This document shows positions 1 to 9,146 of a stretch of 64,000 bases of DNA, in pieces. The notes beneath the pieces were generated by a model. The model ran no database searches. It saw nothing but the letters and a program-made list of their open reading frames with translations, and had not been told where the DNA came from. Where the stretch lies: positions 65,653-129,652 of the forward strand of contig NZ_MPOH02000003.1 of assembly GCF_001896135.2 (NCBI RefSeq). Direction: 5' to 3'. Source of the stretch: Streptomyces phaeoluteigriseus (GTDB taxonomy: Bacteria; Actinomycetota; Actinomycetes; Streptomycetales; Streptomycetaceae). A program made the position numbers and the translations under genes. Position 1 is the first letter of the stretch. Each line of letters starts with the position of its first letter.

Positions 1-76
1 ACTGCGTCGGGCCGGGTGGGCACGCACTGCGTCGGGCCGGGTGGGCACGGCACCGCGTCGGGCCGGGCGGTCGCAG
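1..76. repeat. 25-bp tandem repeat, two exact copies and one diverged copy
   Basis: Bases 1-25 and 26-50 are identical except for the last base (core CGTCGGGCCGGGTGGGCACG). A third, diverged copy follows from about 52, with GGCGGTCGC replacing GGTGGGCAC. The array begins at the window edge, so more copies may lie upstream. It precedes the promoter region of the first gene. No function is evident. Confidence 0.85.
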
Positions 77-209
77 GCGAGTGGTTCGGCGCGGGAGGGC
101 GAACGGGCCACCCACGCCCGACGACCAGCCCGCCCGGCAAGGCGTCGCGTCGTACCCCGCCGACAGCGCACGCCGTCGCAAGGGCTGCGGGAACGTCTTA
201 TTAGCGCTG

Positions 210-215
210 TAATTA
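210..215 (+). promoter_or_regulatory. Candidate -10 hexamer (TAATTA) just upstream of the PP2C regulator
   Basis: TAATTA sits in a short A/T-rich patch within very G+C-rich sequence. It ends five bases before the GTG at 221, which has no Shine-Dalgarno sequence. That geometry fits a leaderless transcript starting at or near the start codon. This is inference from spacing only; no clear -35 hexamer was identified. Confidence 0.4.
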
Positions 216-220
216 CGGTC

Positions 221-2665
221 GTGGTCAGTCAGGGTGCGGCGGAGCGCAAGGCGAGAGCCCTGCGTGTCGAGGTTGCCCTGAAGACGGTCACGGGCGGGCC
301 CGCCTCGGCCGAGCGGATGCGGCGCGTTCTCGAGCAGGCGCTGGTCTTCTCGAGCGCGAGCCTGGCCGCCGTCTACACACCCGGCGACGGCGGCGACCTG
401 CTCTGCCTGATCGAGTCGGCGGGCGTCCCCAGGACGCTGTACGGGCTGCGCGAGAGCTACCCCGTCGACGGCCGTTCCCCCGCCGCCGACGCCCACCGCT
501 GCGGGGCGTCCCTGTGGCTGGGGCCCGAGCAGCTCGCCGACGGCCCGGAGTCGCGGCGGATGCCCGGAGACGTCCACCTGGCCGCACTGCCCGTACGCGA
601 CGGCGACGGCGGCTGTCTGCTCGCCGTCAGCGAGAGCTCCGGCGGCTTCGACGCCGACGACCGGGCCTGTCTGGAACTCGTCGCCGAGGCCGTCTCGCTG
701 CCCGCTCCCACCGAACCCGACGAGGCGGAGGAAGTGCGCGCCAACTCCTTCAGCCTGGCCATGGACACCGGTCGCGTCGAGGTCGGCGACGAGATCCTGG
801 AGCTGTTCGGCCTGCGCGGGGACGAGTTCGACGGCCGGGTCGAGACCCTGCTCGGGCACACCGTCCCGGACGACCTGCCCTCGCTGATGTCCGTGGTCGA
901 GGCCGACCACATGTCGATCGGCGAACGCGAGCTGGAGTTCCGGGTGCTGCGGGCCGGCGGCGGCCCGCACCGCTGGCTGAGGCTGCGCGGCCGTCTCCTG
1001 CCCGGGGGCGAGGGCCACCCGGCGCGTCTCGTCGGCACCGTCGCCGACGTCTCCACGCTGCGGTCCGGCGTCACCGACGTGGCCCGCGTGCAGCGCCTGG
1101 CCGCCGCCCTCGCCACCGCCGGCACGGTCCGTGACGTCAGTCAGGCCGTCGTCTCCGCGCTGCGCCTCCCGCTGCGGGCCGACCGGATCGCGCTGGCCGA
1201 GCTGGAGAACGAACGCCTCGTCGTCACCGTCCTGGACCCGCCCGAACCCGAGTCCTGGCCCGAGCTGTGGCGGCTGGAGTGGCGCACCGAGTGGCCGGAC
1301 GCGCCGGTGCGCACCATGCCCACCCTCGCCGCCGCCCTGCGCGAGGGGCGGGCCCGGATCTGGCCCGCCGGCTCCGCCCTGGAACCGGCCCTCGCCGACG
1401 TCGGCCCCGGCGGCCTGGCCGTCCTGCCGCTGTCCGCGGGGGGCCGCATGGCCGGGGCCTGCCTGATCGGCTGGGACACCCCGCACGACTTCGGGCCCGA
1501 CGAACGCGCCCTGCTCACCGCCTCCGCCGGACTCGTCGGCCAGGCCCTGATGCGCGCCCACGCCTTCGACGCCGAGCACGAACTCGTCGGCATGCTCCAG
1601 CGCCAGCTGCTGCCCCGCAGGCTGCCGAAACTCCCCGGCGCGGTCGCCGTCGCCCGCTATCTGCCGGCCACCGCGGGGCTGGAGGTCGGCGGCGACTGGT
1701 ACGACGTGATCCCGCTGCCCGACAACCACGTGGCCCTCGTCATCGGCGACGTCCAGGGCCACAGCACCGGCGCCGCCACCCTGATGGGCCAGATGCGCAC
1801 CGCCCTGCGCGCCTACGCCGCCGAGGGACATCCGCCGGACGTGGTGGTCTCGCACTCCAACCGGCTCCTGATGGAACTGGAGACCGACCTCTTCGCGACC
1901 TGTTGCTACGTCGAGGTCGACATGGAGGCGGGCACCGCCTGGTGCGTACGCGCCGGGCACCCTCCGCCGGTGCTGCGTCACCCGGACGGCGCAACGGAGA
2001 TCGCCGAGTCCGACGGCGGCCCCCCGCTCGGCGTCGTCACCCAGGCCGACTTCCCGATGACCCCGCTGCGGCTGGTGCCCGGCACCGTCATCGCCCTGAC
2101 CACGGACGGGCTCGTGGAGTCCGCGGAGATGGACATCGACACCGGACTGGACCGGCTCGCGCACGAGCTGTCCGTCTCCGACCCCGCCCACCTGGGTCTG
2201 GTCGCCGACGCCCTGCTCGGCAACGCCCACCGCGGCGACGACGTCGCCCTGCTCCTGATGCGCTACGACGGCATGGCCGTACGCCCCCTGCGCGAGGGCT
2301 GGACGGTGTGGCGGGTCCCCGAGGCAGCCCGGCACGCGCGCCGCTTCACCCGGCGCAGCCTGCGCGCCTGGGGTGTGCCGGTGGACGCCATGGACGCGGC
2401 CCTGCTGGTCGTCTCCGAACTCGTCACCAACGCCCTCGTGCACACCGAGGGCCCGGTCCGCCTCGACCTGACCCTGGTCGGCCACCGGCTGCGCGTCTCC
2501 GTCACCGACAACTCGCCCCGCTCGCCCGTCAAACCGACCAGCCTGGGCTGGGAGGCCACCGGCGGACGCGGCATCCTCCTGGTCGAGGCCATGTCCGACA
2601 CCTGGGGAACGCTGCCGGTCAGCGGCGGCAAACAGGTGTGGAGCGAACTGACGCTGGAGGGATGA
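221..2665 (+). CDS. PAS/GAF-domain PP2C (SpoIIE) phosphatase with C-terminal HATPase kinase domain
   Basis: This is a multidomain regulator of the SpoIIE/RsbU type. It is expected to dephosphorylate anti-anti-sigma factors, and through its RsbW-like domain to bind or phosphorylate partners. From a GTG start at 221 it has 814 residues: a GAF-like N-terminus (about 25-165), a PAS fold (about 175-285), a GAF domain (about 300-465), and a PP2C domain with GGDWYD near 489, TDGLVES near 627 and GDDVALLL near 672. A GHKL ATPase follows with SELVTNALVH near 732 and GGRGILLV near 782. The frame stays open to 41, but that stretch is arginine-rich repeat DNA, so 221 was chosen. The target sigma-factor pathway is unknown. 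Two related proteins lie elsewhere in the window. Confidence 0.9.
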   Translation: MVSQGAAERKARALRVEVALKTVTGGPASAERMRRVLEQALVFSSASLAAVYTPGDGGDLLCLIESAGVPRTLYGLRESYPVDGRSPAADAHRCGASLWLGPEQLADGPESRRMPGDVHLAALPVRDGDGGCLLAVSESSGGFDADDRACLELVAEAVSLPAPTEPDEAEEVRANSFSLAMDTGRVEVGDEILELFGLRGDEFDGRVETLLGHTVPDDLPSLMSVVEADHMSIGERELEFRVLRAGGGPHRWLRLRGRLLPGGEGHPARLVGTVADVSTLRSGVTDVARVQRLAAALATAGTVRDVSQAVVSALRLPLRADRIALAELENERLVVTVLDPPEPESWPELWRLEWRTEWPDAPVRTMPTLAAALREGRARIWPAGSALEPALADVGPGGLAVLPLSAGGRMAGACLIGWDTPHDFGPDERALLTASAGLVGQALMRAHAFDAEHELVGMLQRQLLPRRLPKLPGAVAVARYLPATAGLEVGGDWYDVIPLPDNHVALVIGDVQGHSTGAATLMGQMRTALRAYAAEGHPPDVVVSHSNRLLMELETDLFATCCYVEVDMEAGTAWCVRAGHPPPVLRHPDGATEIAESDGGPPLGVVTQADFPMTPLRLVPGTVIALTTDGLVESAEMDIDTGLDRLAHELSVSDPAHLGLVADALLGNAHRGDDVALLLMRYDGMAVRPLREGWTVWRVPEAARHARRFTRRSLRAWGVPVDAMDAALLVVSELVTNALVHTEGPVRLDLTLVGHRLRVSVTDNSPRSPVKPTSLGWEATGGRGILLVEAMSDTWGTLPVSGGKQVWSELTLEG

Positions 2666-2727
2666 GCCGAGAGAGCGAGCCGGGGGAGCGCGGGTGTCCC
2701 CGGGCGCGCGCCGGGTACACGGCGTCC

Positions 2728-3099
2728 ATGGACACCTTTGCCACCACCGTTCTGGCGGCCTCCGGCAGGTCCGCTCTGGCCACCGTCGCCTTCGTCGTCG
2801 TCGGCGTCGCGCTCGTCGGCGGTCTGATCTGGGCCTTCCGGCTCGGCGCCAAGATCCGCAGCCGTGAGCCCGCGCCGCCGCGTCCCGAGGAACAGCCCCG
2901 CAGGCCCGCGTCGGGCCCGGTGGGCGAGAGCCACGGCGCGCGCGAGCCCAACGAGATGCCGCGGCCGGAGGACGGCGAACGCCTCACCGCGCACGAGCTG
3001 CGGCCCACCGGCAGCCGCGAGAGCGACGACCAGAGCCGCCCCCGCTGGAACCAGGAGTCCGGCGGCTCGTTCGGCAGTGGCGGCCCCGGTGCCCGCTGA
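2728..3099 (+). CDS. DUF6479-family small membrane protein
   Basis: This 123-residue protein has one hydrophobic helix (about residues 13-36, AFVVVGVALVGGLIWAF) followed by a charged, disordered tail. The tail contains REPAPPRPEEQPRRP and ends GGSFGSGGPGAR. This pattern of one anchor, a proline/arginine stretch and a glycine-serine end matches the DUF6479 family of Streptomyces. No function is established for it. The start is the ATG at 2728, 62 bases after the preceding stop. The ribosome-binding site is weak, and the gene could be co-transcribed with the phosphatase upstream. Confidence 0.75.
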   Translation: MDTFATTVLAASGRSALATVAFVVVGVALVGGLIWAFRLGAKIRSREPAPPRPEEQPRRPASGPVGESHGAREPNEMPRPEDGERLTAHELRPTGSRESDDQSRPRWNQESGGSFGSGGPGAR

Positions 3100-3127
3100 C
3101 CGTGACGGAGAAGGGCGATGAACGACC

Positions 3128-3313
3128 GTGACGACCTCGCATCTGGAGGAGAAACCGACCGCGCGCCGGCCCGAGTCGGGCTGGGCCAGGGCACGCAGGC
3201 TGCGCGGCGCCAAAGCCGCGCCGCGCACCTGGATACCGGCCGTGGAGATCCCCGGGACCGCGCCCGCGACGCGGTTCGGCACGGAAGGCAACATCGTCCG
3301 GGGTGAGGACTGA
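3128..3313 (+). CDS. Small hypothetical protein, 61 residues
   Basis: This is a short basic protein starting at GTG 3128 with no recognised domain. Two overlapping frames compete here. The GTG frame has strongly G/C-biased third positions, as in neighbouring genes. The frame from the ATG at 3118 does not, and its product is an arginine/glutamine-rich sequence typical of a shadow frame. A purine-rich GGAGAAGGG stands 11-20 bases upstream. The C-terminus (GTEGNIVRGED) looks ordered. Function is unknown, and the call rests on codon bias. Confidence 0.5.
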   Translation: MTTSHLEEKPTARRPESGWARARRLRGAKAAPRTWIPAVEIPGTAPATRFGTEGNIVRGED

Positions 3314-3342
3314 ACACGCCCGGGCCGATCGTCCCGCCGCCG

Positions 3343-3348
3343 TACCCT
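3343..3348 (+). promoter_or_regulatory. Candidate -10 (TACCCT) for a leaderless phosphoesterase mRNA
   Basis: TACCCT ends six bases before the GTG start at 3355, and no Shine-Dalgarno sequence is present. The layout TANNNT-N6-RTG recurs at three other genes in this window and is the geometry expected when transcription starts at the start codon. Confidence 0.5.
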
Positions 3349-3354
3349 GAGGGC

Positions 3355-3855
3355 GTGCGCCTGCTGCTCATGTCCGACACCCACCTCCCCAAGCGCGCCA
3401 AGGCGCTGCCCGAGCCGCTGCTGGAGGCGCTCCCCGAGGCCGATGTCGTCGTGCACGCGGGGGACTGGGTCGACACGGACACCCTCGACCTGCTGGAGCG
3501 CCGCAGCCGTCGGCTCCTCGGCGTGTACGGCAACAACGACGGCCCCGGACTGCGCGCCCGCCTCCCCGAGGTCGCGTACGCCGACCTCGGCGGGCTCCGC
3601 TTCGGCGTGATCCACGAGACCGGCCCCGCGCAGGGCCGGGAGGCCCGCTGCGCCGCCCGCTTCCCCGATCTCGACGTCCTGGTCTTCGGCCACAGCCACA
3701 TCCCGTGGGACACCACCGCGCCCGGCGGGCTGCGCCTGCTCAACCCGGGCTCCCCGACCGACCGCAGGCGCCAGCCGCACTGCACCTACCTGACGGCCGC
3801 GGTGGAGGCGGGCCGGCTGACGGACGTCGTCTTGCACCGCCTGCCGCCCCGCTGA
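3355..3855 (+). CDS. YfcE/MJ0936-type metallophosphoesterase
   Basis: This 166-residue calcineurin-like phosphoesterase belongs to the small YfcE/MJ0936 class, which hydrolyses phosphodiesters using two metal ions. Metal-ligand motifs occur in order: SDTHLP (7-12), HAGDW (36-40), YGNND (59-63), a conserved histidine in VIHETG, and GHSHIP (about 117-122). A further NPGSPTDRR motif is typical of the family. It is cytosolic, with no signal peptide. It appears to be a single-gene unit, and the physiological substrate cannot be told from sequence. Confidence 0.88.
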   Translation: MRLLLMSDTHLPKRAKALPEPLLEALPEADVVVHAGDWVDTDTLDLLERRSRRLLGVYGNNDGPGLRARLPEVAYADLGGLRFGVIHETGPAQGREARCAARFPDLDVLVFGHSHIPWDTTAPGGLRLLNPGSPTDRRRQPHCTYLTAAVEAGRLTDVVLHRLPPR

Positions 3856-3880
3856 GGCGCGCGGGCCGACGCGCGGGCCG

Positions 3881-4976
3881 TCAGGAGGGGTGGATCGCCC
3901 CGGTGGTGACCGTCAGCGGCGCCCCGCTGCCGCCCCAGCGCAGCGCGACGATCTCGGCGGCCACGGACACGGCCACCTCCTCCGGGGTGCGCGCCCCCAG
4001 GTCGAGTCCCACCGGTGAGCGCAGCCGGGACAGTTCACCCTCGGTCAGCCCCGCCTCGACGAGCCGGCGCCTGCGCTCGTCATGGGTACGGCGGCTGCCC
4101 ATCGCCCCGATGTACGCGGCCGGCCGGCGCAGCGCGACCTCCAGCAGCGGCACGTCGAACTTCGGGTCGTGGGTCAGCACGCAGATCACCGTGCGGCCGT
4201 CGGTGTCCGCCTCGCGCAGGTAGCGGTGCGGCCACTCCACGACCACCTCCACGCCCGCCGGGAAGCGGCGCGGGGTGGCGAACGCGGGCCGCGCGTCGCA
4301 CACCGTGACCCGGTAGCCGAGGAAGTCCCCGATCCGGGCGACGGCCGCCGCGTGGTCGATCGCCCCGAACACCAGCATGCGCGGCGGCGGCGCGAACGAG
4401 TGCAGGAACACCTCCACGGCGTCCTCGCGCCGCTGACGCCCGGCCCGTAGTGCCGTACGCCGGTGGCGCCCAGGGCGAGTTCGCCGCGCGCGTCGGCGGC
4501 GACCGCCGCGTCCAGGCCGCCCGTGCCCAGCGTGCCGCGGGTCCGCTCCGGCCAGACCGCGAGCGTGGCCCCGCGCCGGGCGGGCCCGTCCACCACCGTG
4601 GCGACGGCCACCGGCCCGCCCGCCGCGACCGATGCGGCGACCGCCCCGAACGACGGGTCCAGGGCGGGCGTGACGCGCCGTACCAGCACGGTGATCTCGC
4701 CGCCGCAGGTCAGTCCGGCCGCGAAGGCGTCGTCGTCGCTGTAGCCGAAGGTCTCCAGCCGGGCCTCGCCGCTCGCGACGGCCTCCCGCGCCAGCTCGAA
4801 CACCGCGCCCTCCACACACCCCCCGGACACGCTGCCCACGACCTCGTCGTCCGGTCCGACCGCCATGGCGCGCCCGGATCGCGCGGCGCACTGCGGCTGA
4901 CCGCGACCACGGTGGCGAGCCCGAACGGCTCACCGGCCGCGTACCAGTCCCTCAGCACCGGGAGAATCTCGCGCAC
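3881..4976 (-). CDS. XdhC/CoxI-family molybdenum-enzyme maturation protein, frameshifted
   Basis: XdhC proteins bind molybdenum cofactor and help insert it into xanthine-dehydrogenase-like enzymes. Family sequence is present from end to end but in three frames. The N-terminus (VREILPVLRDWYAAGEPF, GTG 4976, AGGAG seven bases upstream) runs to SAPRDPGA. The frame then shifts near 4866 into MAVGPDDEVVGSVSGGCVEGA. It shifts again near 4425 into REDAVEVFLHSFAPPPRM and the Rossmann-like C-terminal half. Each junction is repaired by adding one base. No xdhA/B or coxL-type partner is nearby. It is either a recent pseudogene or a sequence-error product. Confidence 0.75.
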
Positions 4977-5100
4977 GCTCGGCTCCTCTCCGCCGGTCCG
5001 GCCACCGCCCGCACCCGGACGGGCCCTAATTCCGTTGCCGCCGCTCCCGCCCGTCTGCTGCACTGCACGAGACCCGTCACCGAAGGATCCAGGAGCACCG

Positions 5101-5211
5101 ATGCGAGCAGCGTTCATGTCCCCCCAGGAAGGAATCGCCCCCACTCCGAAGGACATGACGCTTCGTGCACCTGCTCAACCTCGGGATCCTCGCCCACGTC
5201 GACGCCGGTAA
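5101..5211 (+). CDS. Candidate 36-codon leader peptide upstream of and overlapping the otrA-like gene
   Basis: A short frame starts at ATG 5101 with AGGAG five bases upstream (CAGGAGCACCGATG), a better ribosome-binding site than that of the gene behind it. It reads MRAAFMSPQEGIAPTPKDM, then an arginine/proline-rich tail, and stops at 5211. It therefore overlaps the first 47 bases of the ribosomal-protection gene in another frame. Ribosome-protection and ribosome-methylase genes often have such leaders, through which drug-stalled ribosomes control expression. Whether this peptide is made is unknown. Confidence 0.4.
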   Translation: MRAAFMSPQEGIAPTPKDMTLRAPAQPRDPRPRRRR

Positions 5212-7123
5212 GACCAGTCTCACCGAGCGGCTGCTGCACTCCGTCGGGGTCACCGACGAGATCGGCAGTGTCGACGCCGGGAGTACCCACACCGACACCC
5301 TCGCACTCGAACGGCGGCGGGGCATCACCATCAAGGCGGCCGTCGTCTCCTTCCCGGTCGACGACGTCACCGTCAACCTGATCGACACCCCGGGCCACCC
5401 CGACTTCATCGCCGAGGTGGAACGCGCCCTCGGCGTGCTCGACGGCGCCGTCCTCGTCGTCTCGGCGGTGGAGGGCGTCCAGGCGCAGACCCGCGTCCTG
5501 ATGCGGACCCTGCGGCGGCTGCGGATCCCCACGCTGGTCTTCGTCAACAAGACCGACCGGCGCGGCGCCCGCCACCAGGGCGTCCTGCGCGAGCTGACCG
5601 GCCGGCTGTCCGTGCCGGTCGTCCCGATGGGCACGGTCACGGGCCTCGGCACGCGGGAGGCGGCGTTCCGGCCGGCCCCTCCCGCCCCCGACGTCCTCGC
5701 CGACCACGACGACGACCTCCTCGCCGCGTACGTCGGCGGATCGCTCACCCCGGAGCGCCTGCGGGCCGCCCTCGCCGACCAGACCCGCCGGACCCTCGTC
5801 CACCCCGTCTTCTTCGGCTCGGCCGCGACCGGCGCGGGCGTCCCCGAGCTGATCGCCGGCATCAGGGACCTGCTGCCCACGGCCGGCGGGGACCCCGATG
5901 GCCCGCTCTGCGGGACCGTCTTCAAGGTGGAACGGGGGCCGGCGGGGGAGAAGATCGCCTACGCGCGCCTCTTCTCCGGGACCCTGCGCACCCGCGACCG
6001 CGTCCCCTTCGGCGGCCGGGAGGGCAAGGTCACCGCGATCAGCGTCTTCGACCACGGCAGCGACGTACGGCGGGAGAGCGCCACTGCGGGCCGGATCGCC
6101 CGGCTGTGGGGCCTGCCCGAGGTCAGGATCGGCGACAGCCTCGGCGTCCCGCGCACCGGACCCGGCCAGGTCTTCGCGCCGCCCACCCTGGAGACGGTCG
6201 TGGTGCCGGGCCCAGGCACCGACCGCCGCTCGCTGCACCTCGCGCTCACGCGTCTGGCCGAGCAGGACCCGCTGATCGGCCTGCGCCACGACGAGATCCG
6301 TCAGGAGGTCTCCGTGTCGCTCTACGGGGAGGTGCAGAAGGAGGTCGTCCGGGCCACCCTCGCCGACGAGTACGGCCTCACGGTCGCCTTCCGTGGGACG
6401 ACACCGCTGTGCGTCGAACGGCCGGCCGGCACGGGAGCGGCCGCCGAGTTCATCAAGAAGGGCGCCAACCCCTTCCTCGCCACCGTCGGCCTGCGCGTCG
6501 CCCCCGCCCCGCCGGGCGCGGGCGTCACCTTCTCGCTGGAGGTGGAGCTGGGCTCGATGCCGTACGCCTTCTTCAAGGCGGTCGAGGACACCGTCCGCGA
6601 GACGCTCGGCCAGGGGCTGCGCGGCTGGCGGGTCACCGACGTGGCGGTCACCATGACGCACGGCGGCTACTGGCCCCGCCAGAGCCACGCCCACCAGGGC
6701 TTCGACAAGAGCATGTCCAGCACGGGGTACGACTTCCGGGGGCTGACCCCGCTGGTCCTGACCGAGGCGCTGCGGCGGGCCGGGACACGGGTCCACGAGC
6801 CGATGCACCGCTTCCGGATCGAGGCCCCGGCGGACACCCTCGGCGGGCTGCTGCCGGTGCTGGCCGCGCTGCGGGCCGTACCGCGCACCACCCGGACCCA
6901 GGGCGCGCTGTGCGTGCTGGAGGGCGCGGTCCCGGCCGCCCGGGTGCACTCCCTGGAGCAGCGGCTGCCGGGGCTGACGCGGGGCGAGGGCGAGCTGGAG
7001 AGCACCTTCGACCACTACGCGCCCGTCGTCGAGGGCACGGTCCCCGAGCGCCCGCGCACCGACCACAACCCGCTCGACCGCAAGGAGTACCTGCTGAACG
7101 TGGCGGGCCGGACGGGCGGTTGA
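5165..7123 (+). CDS. otrA-like: OtrA/Tet(M)-type ribosomal protection GTPase
   Basis: This 652-residue translational GTPase is related to EF-G. Family members bind the ribosome and dislodge tetracycline. G-motifs are clear: G1 AHVDAGKTSLTE (10-21), G2 RRGITIK, G3 DTPGHPDF and G4 NKTD. Length and domain order match Otr(A)/Tet(M) rather than the longer EF-G. The C-terminal region carries TMTHGGYWPRQSHAHQGFDKS, typical of actinobacterial members. The start is GTG 5165, with GAAGGA about 12 bases upstream; an overlapping short frame may couple or control it. Many Streptomyces carry such a gene without making tetracyclines, so the role may be self-protection or housekeeping. Confidence 0.88.
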   Translation: MHLLNLGILAHVDAGKTSLTERLLHSVGVTDEIGSVDAGSTHTDTLALERRRGITIKAAVVSFPVDDVTVNLIDTPGHPDFIAEVERALGVLDGAVLVVSAVEGVQAQTRVLMRTLRRLRIPTLVFVNKTDRRGARHQGVLRELTGRLSVPVVPMGTVTGLGTREAAFRPAPPAPDVLADHDDDLLAAYVGGSLTPERLRAALADQTRRTLVHPVFFGSAATGAGVPELIAGIRDLLPTAGGDPDGPLCGTVFKVERGPAGEKIAYARLFSGTLRTRDRVPFGGREGKVTAISVFDHGSDVRRESATAGRIARLWGLPEVRIGDSLGVPRTGPGQVFAPPTLETVVVPGPGTDRRSLHLALTRLAEQDPLIGLRHDEIRQEVSVSLYGEVQKEVVRATLADEYGLTVAFRGTTPLCVERPAGTGAAAEFIKKGANPFLATVGLRVAPAPPGAGVTFSLEVELGSMPYAFFKAVEDTVRETLGQGLRGWRVTDVAVTMTHGGYWPRQSHAHQGFDKSMSSTGYDFRGLTPLVLTEALRRAGTRVHEPMHRFRIEAPADTLGGLLPVLAALRAVPRTTRTQGALCVLEGAVPAARVHSLEQRLPGLTRGEGELESTFDHYAPVVEGTVPERPRTDHNPLDRKEYLLNVAGRTGG

Positions 7124-7218
7124 GACGGGCACCGGGCCCGTCGAGGTGACGGTCAGTCAACTTACTCGTGGGTCAGAAGGTATTGACGGTGTCCGGAAAT
7201 GGCCGGACTGTAGTGGAC

Positions 7219-9089
7219 ATGCCGAATATTCGGGCACGTCTGCTCGCTGTTCTGGTCGTCCTCTGCGGACTCTGCGGATTCCTGACGGTGGCGGGCACCC
7301 CGGCCGCCACCGCCGCCCCCCTCCCCGACTCCCTCCCGTTCGACGGCACCGCGCTCACCGTGTCCGGTGGCCGCTTCATGGACGGCACCGGCCGCGAGGT
7401 GGTGCTGCGCGGCTACAACGTCTCCGGCGAGACCAAGCTCGCCGAGAACAAGGGCCTGCCCTTCGCCTCGGTCGCCGACGCCAGGAAGTCGGCGACGCCC
7501 TGCGCGCCCTCGGCGGCGGCAACTCCGTGCGCTTCCTGCTCTCCTGGGCATACGCCGAACCCGTGCGTGGCCAGGTCGACACCGGCTACCTGGACGCCGC
7601 CACCGACCAGATGCGCGCCTTCCTCGACGCCGGCATCCGCGTCTACCCCGACTTCCACCAGGACCTCTACTCCCGCTGGCTGTTCGACCCCGACAGCTGG
7701 TACACGGGCGACGGCGCCCCCCGGTGGGCGGTGGAGCTGGGCGACTACCCCGACGAGTCCTGCGGCATCTGCCTCTTCTGGGGCCAGAACATCACCCAGA
7801 ACGGCGCGGTGAAGGCCGCCCAGCACGACTTCTGGCACAACACCCACGGCCTCCAGGACGCCTTCCTCGCCACCGCCCAGCAGACCATGACGTACGTCCG
7901 ACAGCACCTGAGCGCCGAGCAGTTCGCCGGCGTCGTCGGCTTCGACCCCTACAACGAGCCCTTCGCCGGCACCTACGACTCCGGCCAGACCAGCCGCACC
8001 TGGGAACGCGACCTGCTGTGGCCCTTCTACGTCAGGTTCCGGGCCCGGATGGACGCGGCGGGCTGGCAGGACAAGCCCGCCCTCGTCGAGCCGAACATGT
8101 TCTGGAACGCCAACATCGAGTCCCAGAAGCACGTGGGCGGCCTCCTCGACGCGGGCACCCTCGGCTCCCGCTACGTCTTCAACACCCACTTCTACGACCA
8201 GAAGGCCATCTCCGCGATCCTGATGTGGGGCAAGGCGGCCGACGGCCAGTACGTCACCGACTTCGGCACCGTCCGTGACCGGGCGGCGGCGGCCGGGACG
8301 ACCGCCGTGGTCAGCGAGTTCGGCCATCCCCTCGCGGGCACGGTCTCCGACAAGGCGCCGACCGTCCTCAAGGCCATGTACCAGGCCCTCGACTCCCGGG
8401 TGAAGGGCGCCGACTGGTGGACCCGCCCGGCCGCCTCCGGACCGGTCCTGTCCGGCAACCAGTGGCAGTGGGACATCTACCACGGACGTCACCACGAGCT
8501 GATGAACGGCAACCCCGACAAGGTGCTCACCACCGGCGACGCCTGGAACGACGAGGACCTCTCCGCCGTACGCCTCGACGACACCGGAAGGGCGACGCTC
8601 CGCCAGGACGCCCGGCTGCTCGACCGGATCTACCCCGGCGCCACCTCCGGCACGACCCTGGCCTTCACCTACGAGGACCGCTCCCGCGACGGCTCGACCA
8701 CCCTCACCTGGAACCCGGTGCCGAGTTCGCTGCCCAACGTCGCGCGACTCGTGGGCTCCGGGCAGTACGGGCTGCACGTGTGGCGCTCGGGCAGCGGCTC
8801 GGCGCCGACCGAACTGCACCTGCCCGCCTCCTTCCCGGCCGCCTCGACGACCGTGGTCTCCGACCTCGGCACGGTCCACGCGCCGCCCGCGTACACCGCG
8901 ACCACCCCGGTCGGTGTCGCCGCCGAGCCGGGCGGGACCGGAAGCCGGCGCCTGCTGCTCACCGACACGGACGCGGGCACCCCGCACTACGCCCTGGTGA
9001 CCAACGGCGCCACCGCCCCGTCCACGGCCCTGCTGACCGCGGCCCGCGGTGAGCTGGCCGCCTGGGCGGCGCAGCGGATCGGCGGGTGA
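7219..9089 (+). CDS. Secreted GH5-family glycosidase (endoglycoceramidase/cellulase-like), frameshifted
   Basis: This is an exported glycoside hydrolase of about 620 residues. A signal peptide (RARLLAVLVVLCGLCGF, ending near AATAA) follows ATG 7219. The TIM-barrel has GFDPYNEPFAG with the acid/base glutamate and VVSEFGHPLAG with the nucleophile. A beta-sandwich-like domain with LTWNPVP follows. The overall pattern (LRGYNVSG, WAYAEPVRG, YPDFHQDLYS) resembles endoglycoceramidase-type GH5 enzymes, so a glycolipid substrate is possible but unproven. The frame breaks near 7490: KS is followed in the next frame by DALRALGGGNSVRF, and one missing base repairs it. Confidence 0.85.
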
Positions 9090-9094
9090 CGGCA

Positions 9095-9135
9095 CGCCCG
9101 TGCGCCGGGTTTCGCCGCACCCCGGCGCACGGGCG
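9095..9135. terminator. Bidirectional hairpin terminator
   Basis: Perfect 15-bp arms (CGCCCGTGCGCCGGG, 9095-9109, and its complement at 9121-9135) enclose an 11-base loop. It lies between the convergent GH5 gene and the beta-propeller gene. There is no U tract, as is usual in Streptomyces. Confidence 0.85.
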
Positions 9136-9146
9136 GACGGTCCTGC

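Noticed and set aside
41..220. N-terminal extension of the first PP2C regulator to position 41
   Set aside because: The added 60 residues are Arg/Ala-rich and encoded by repeat DNA. A -10-like hexamer immediately upstream of GTG 221 supports the shorter protein.
3118..3306. Alternative 62-codon frame starting at ATG 3118
   Set aside because: Third-position G/C bias is weak and the product is Arg/Gln-rich. The overlapping GTG 3128 frame fits genome codon bias better.
5165..7123. Elongation factor G paralogue
   Set aside because: Length, G2 region and C-terminal signature fit the Tet(M)/OtrA ribosomal-protection class. EF-G is about 50-60 residues longer and sits in the str operon.
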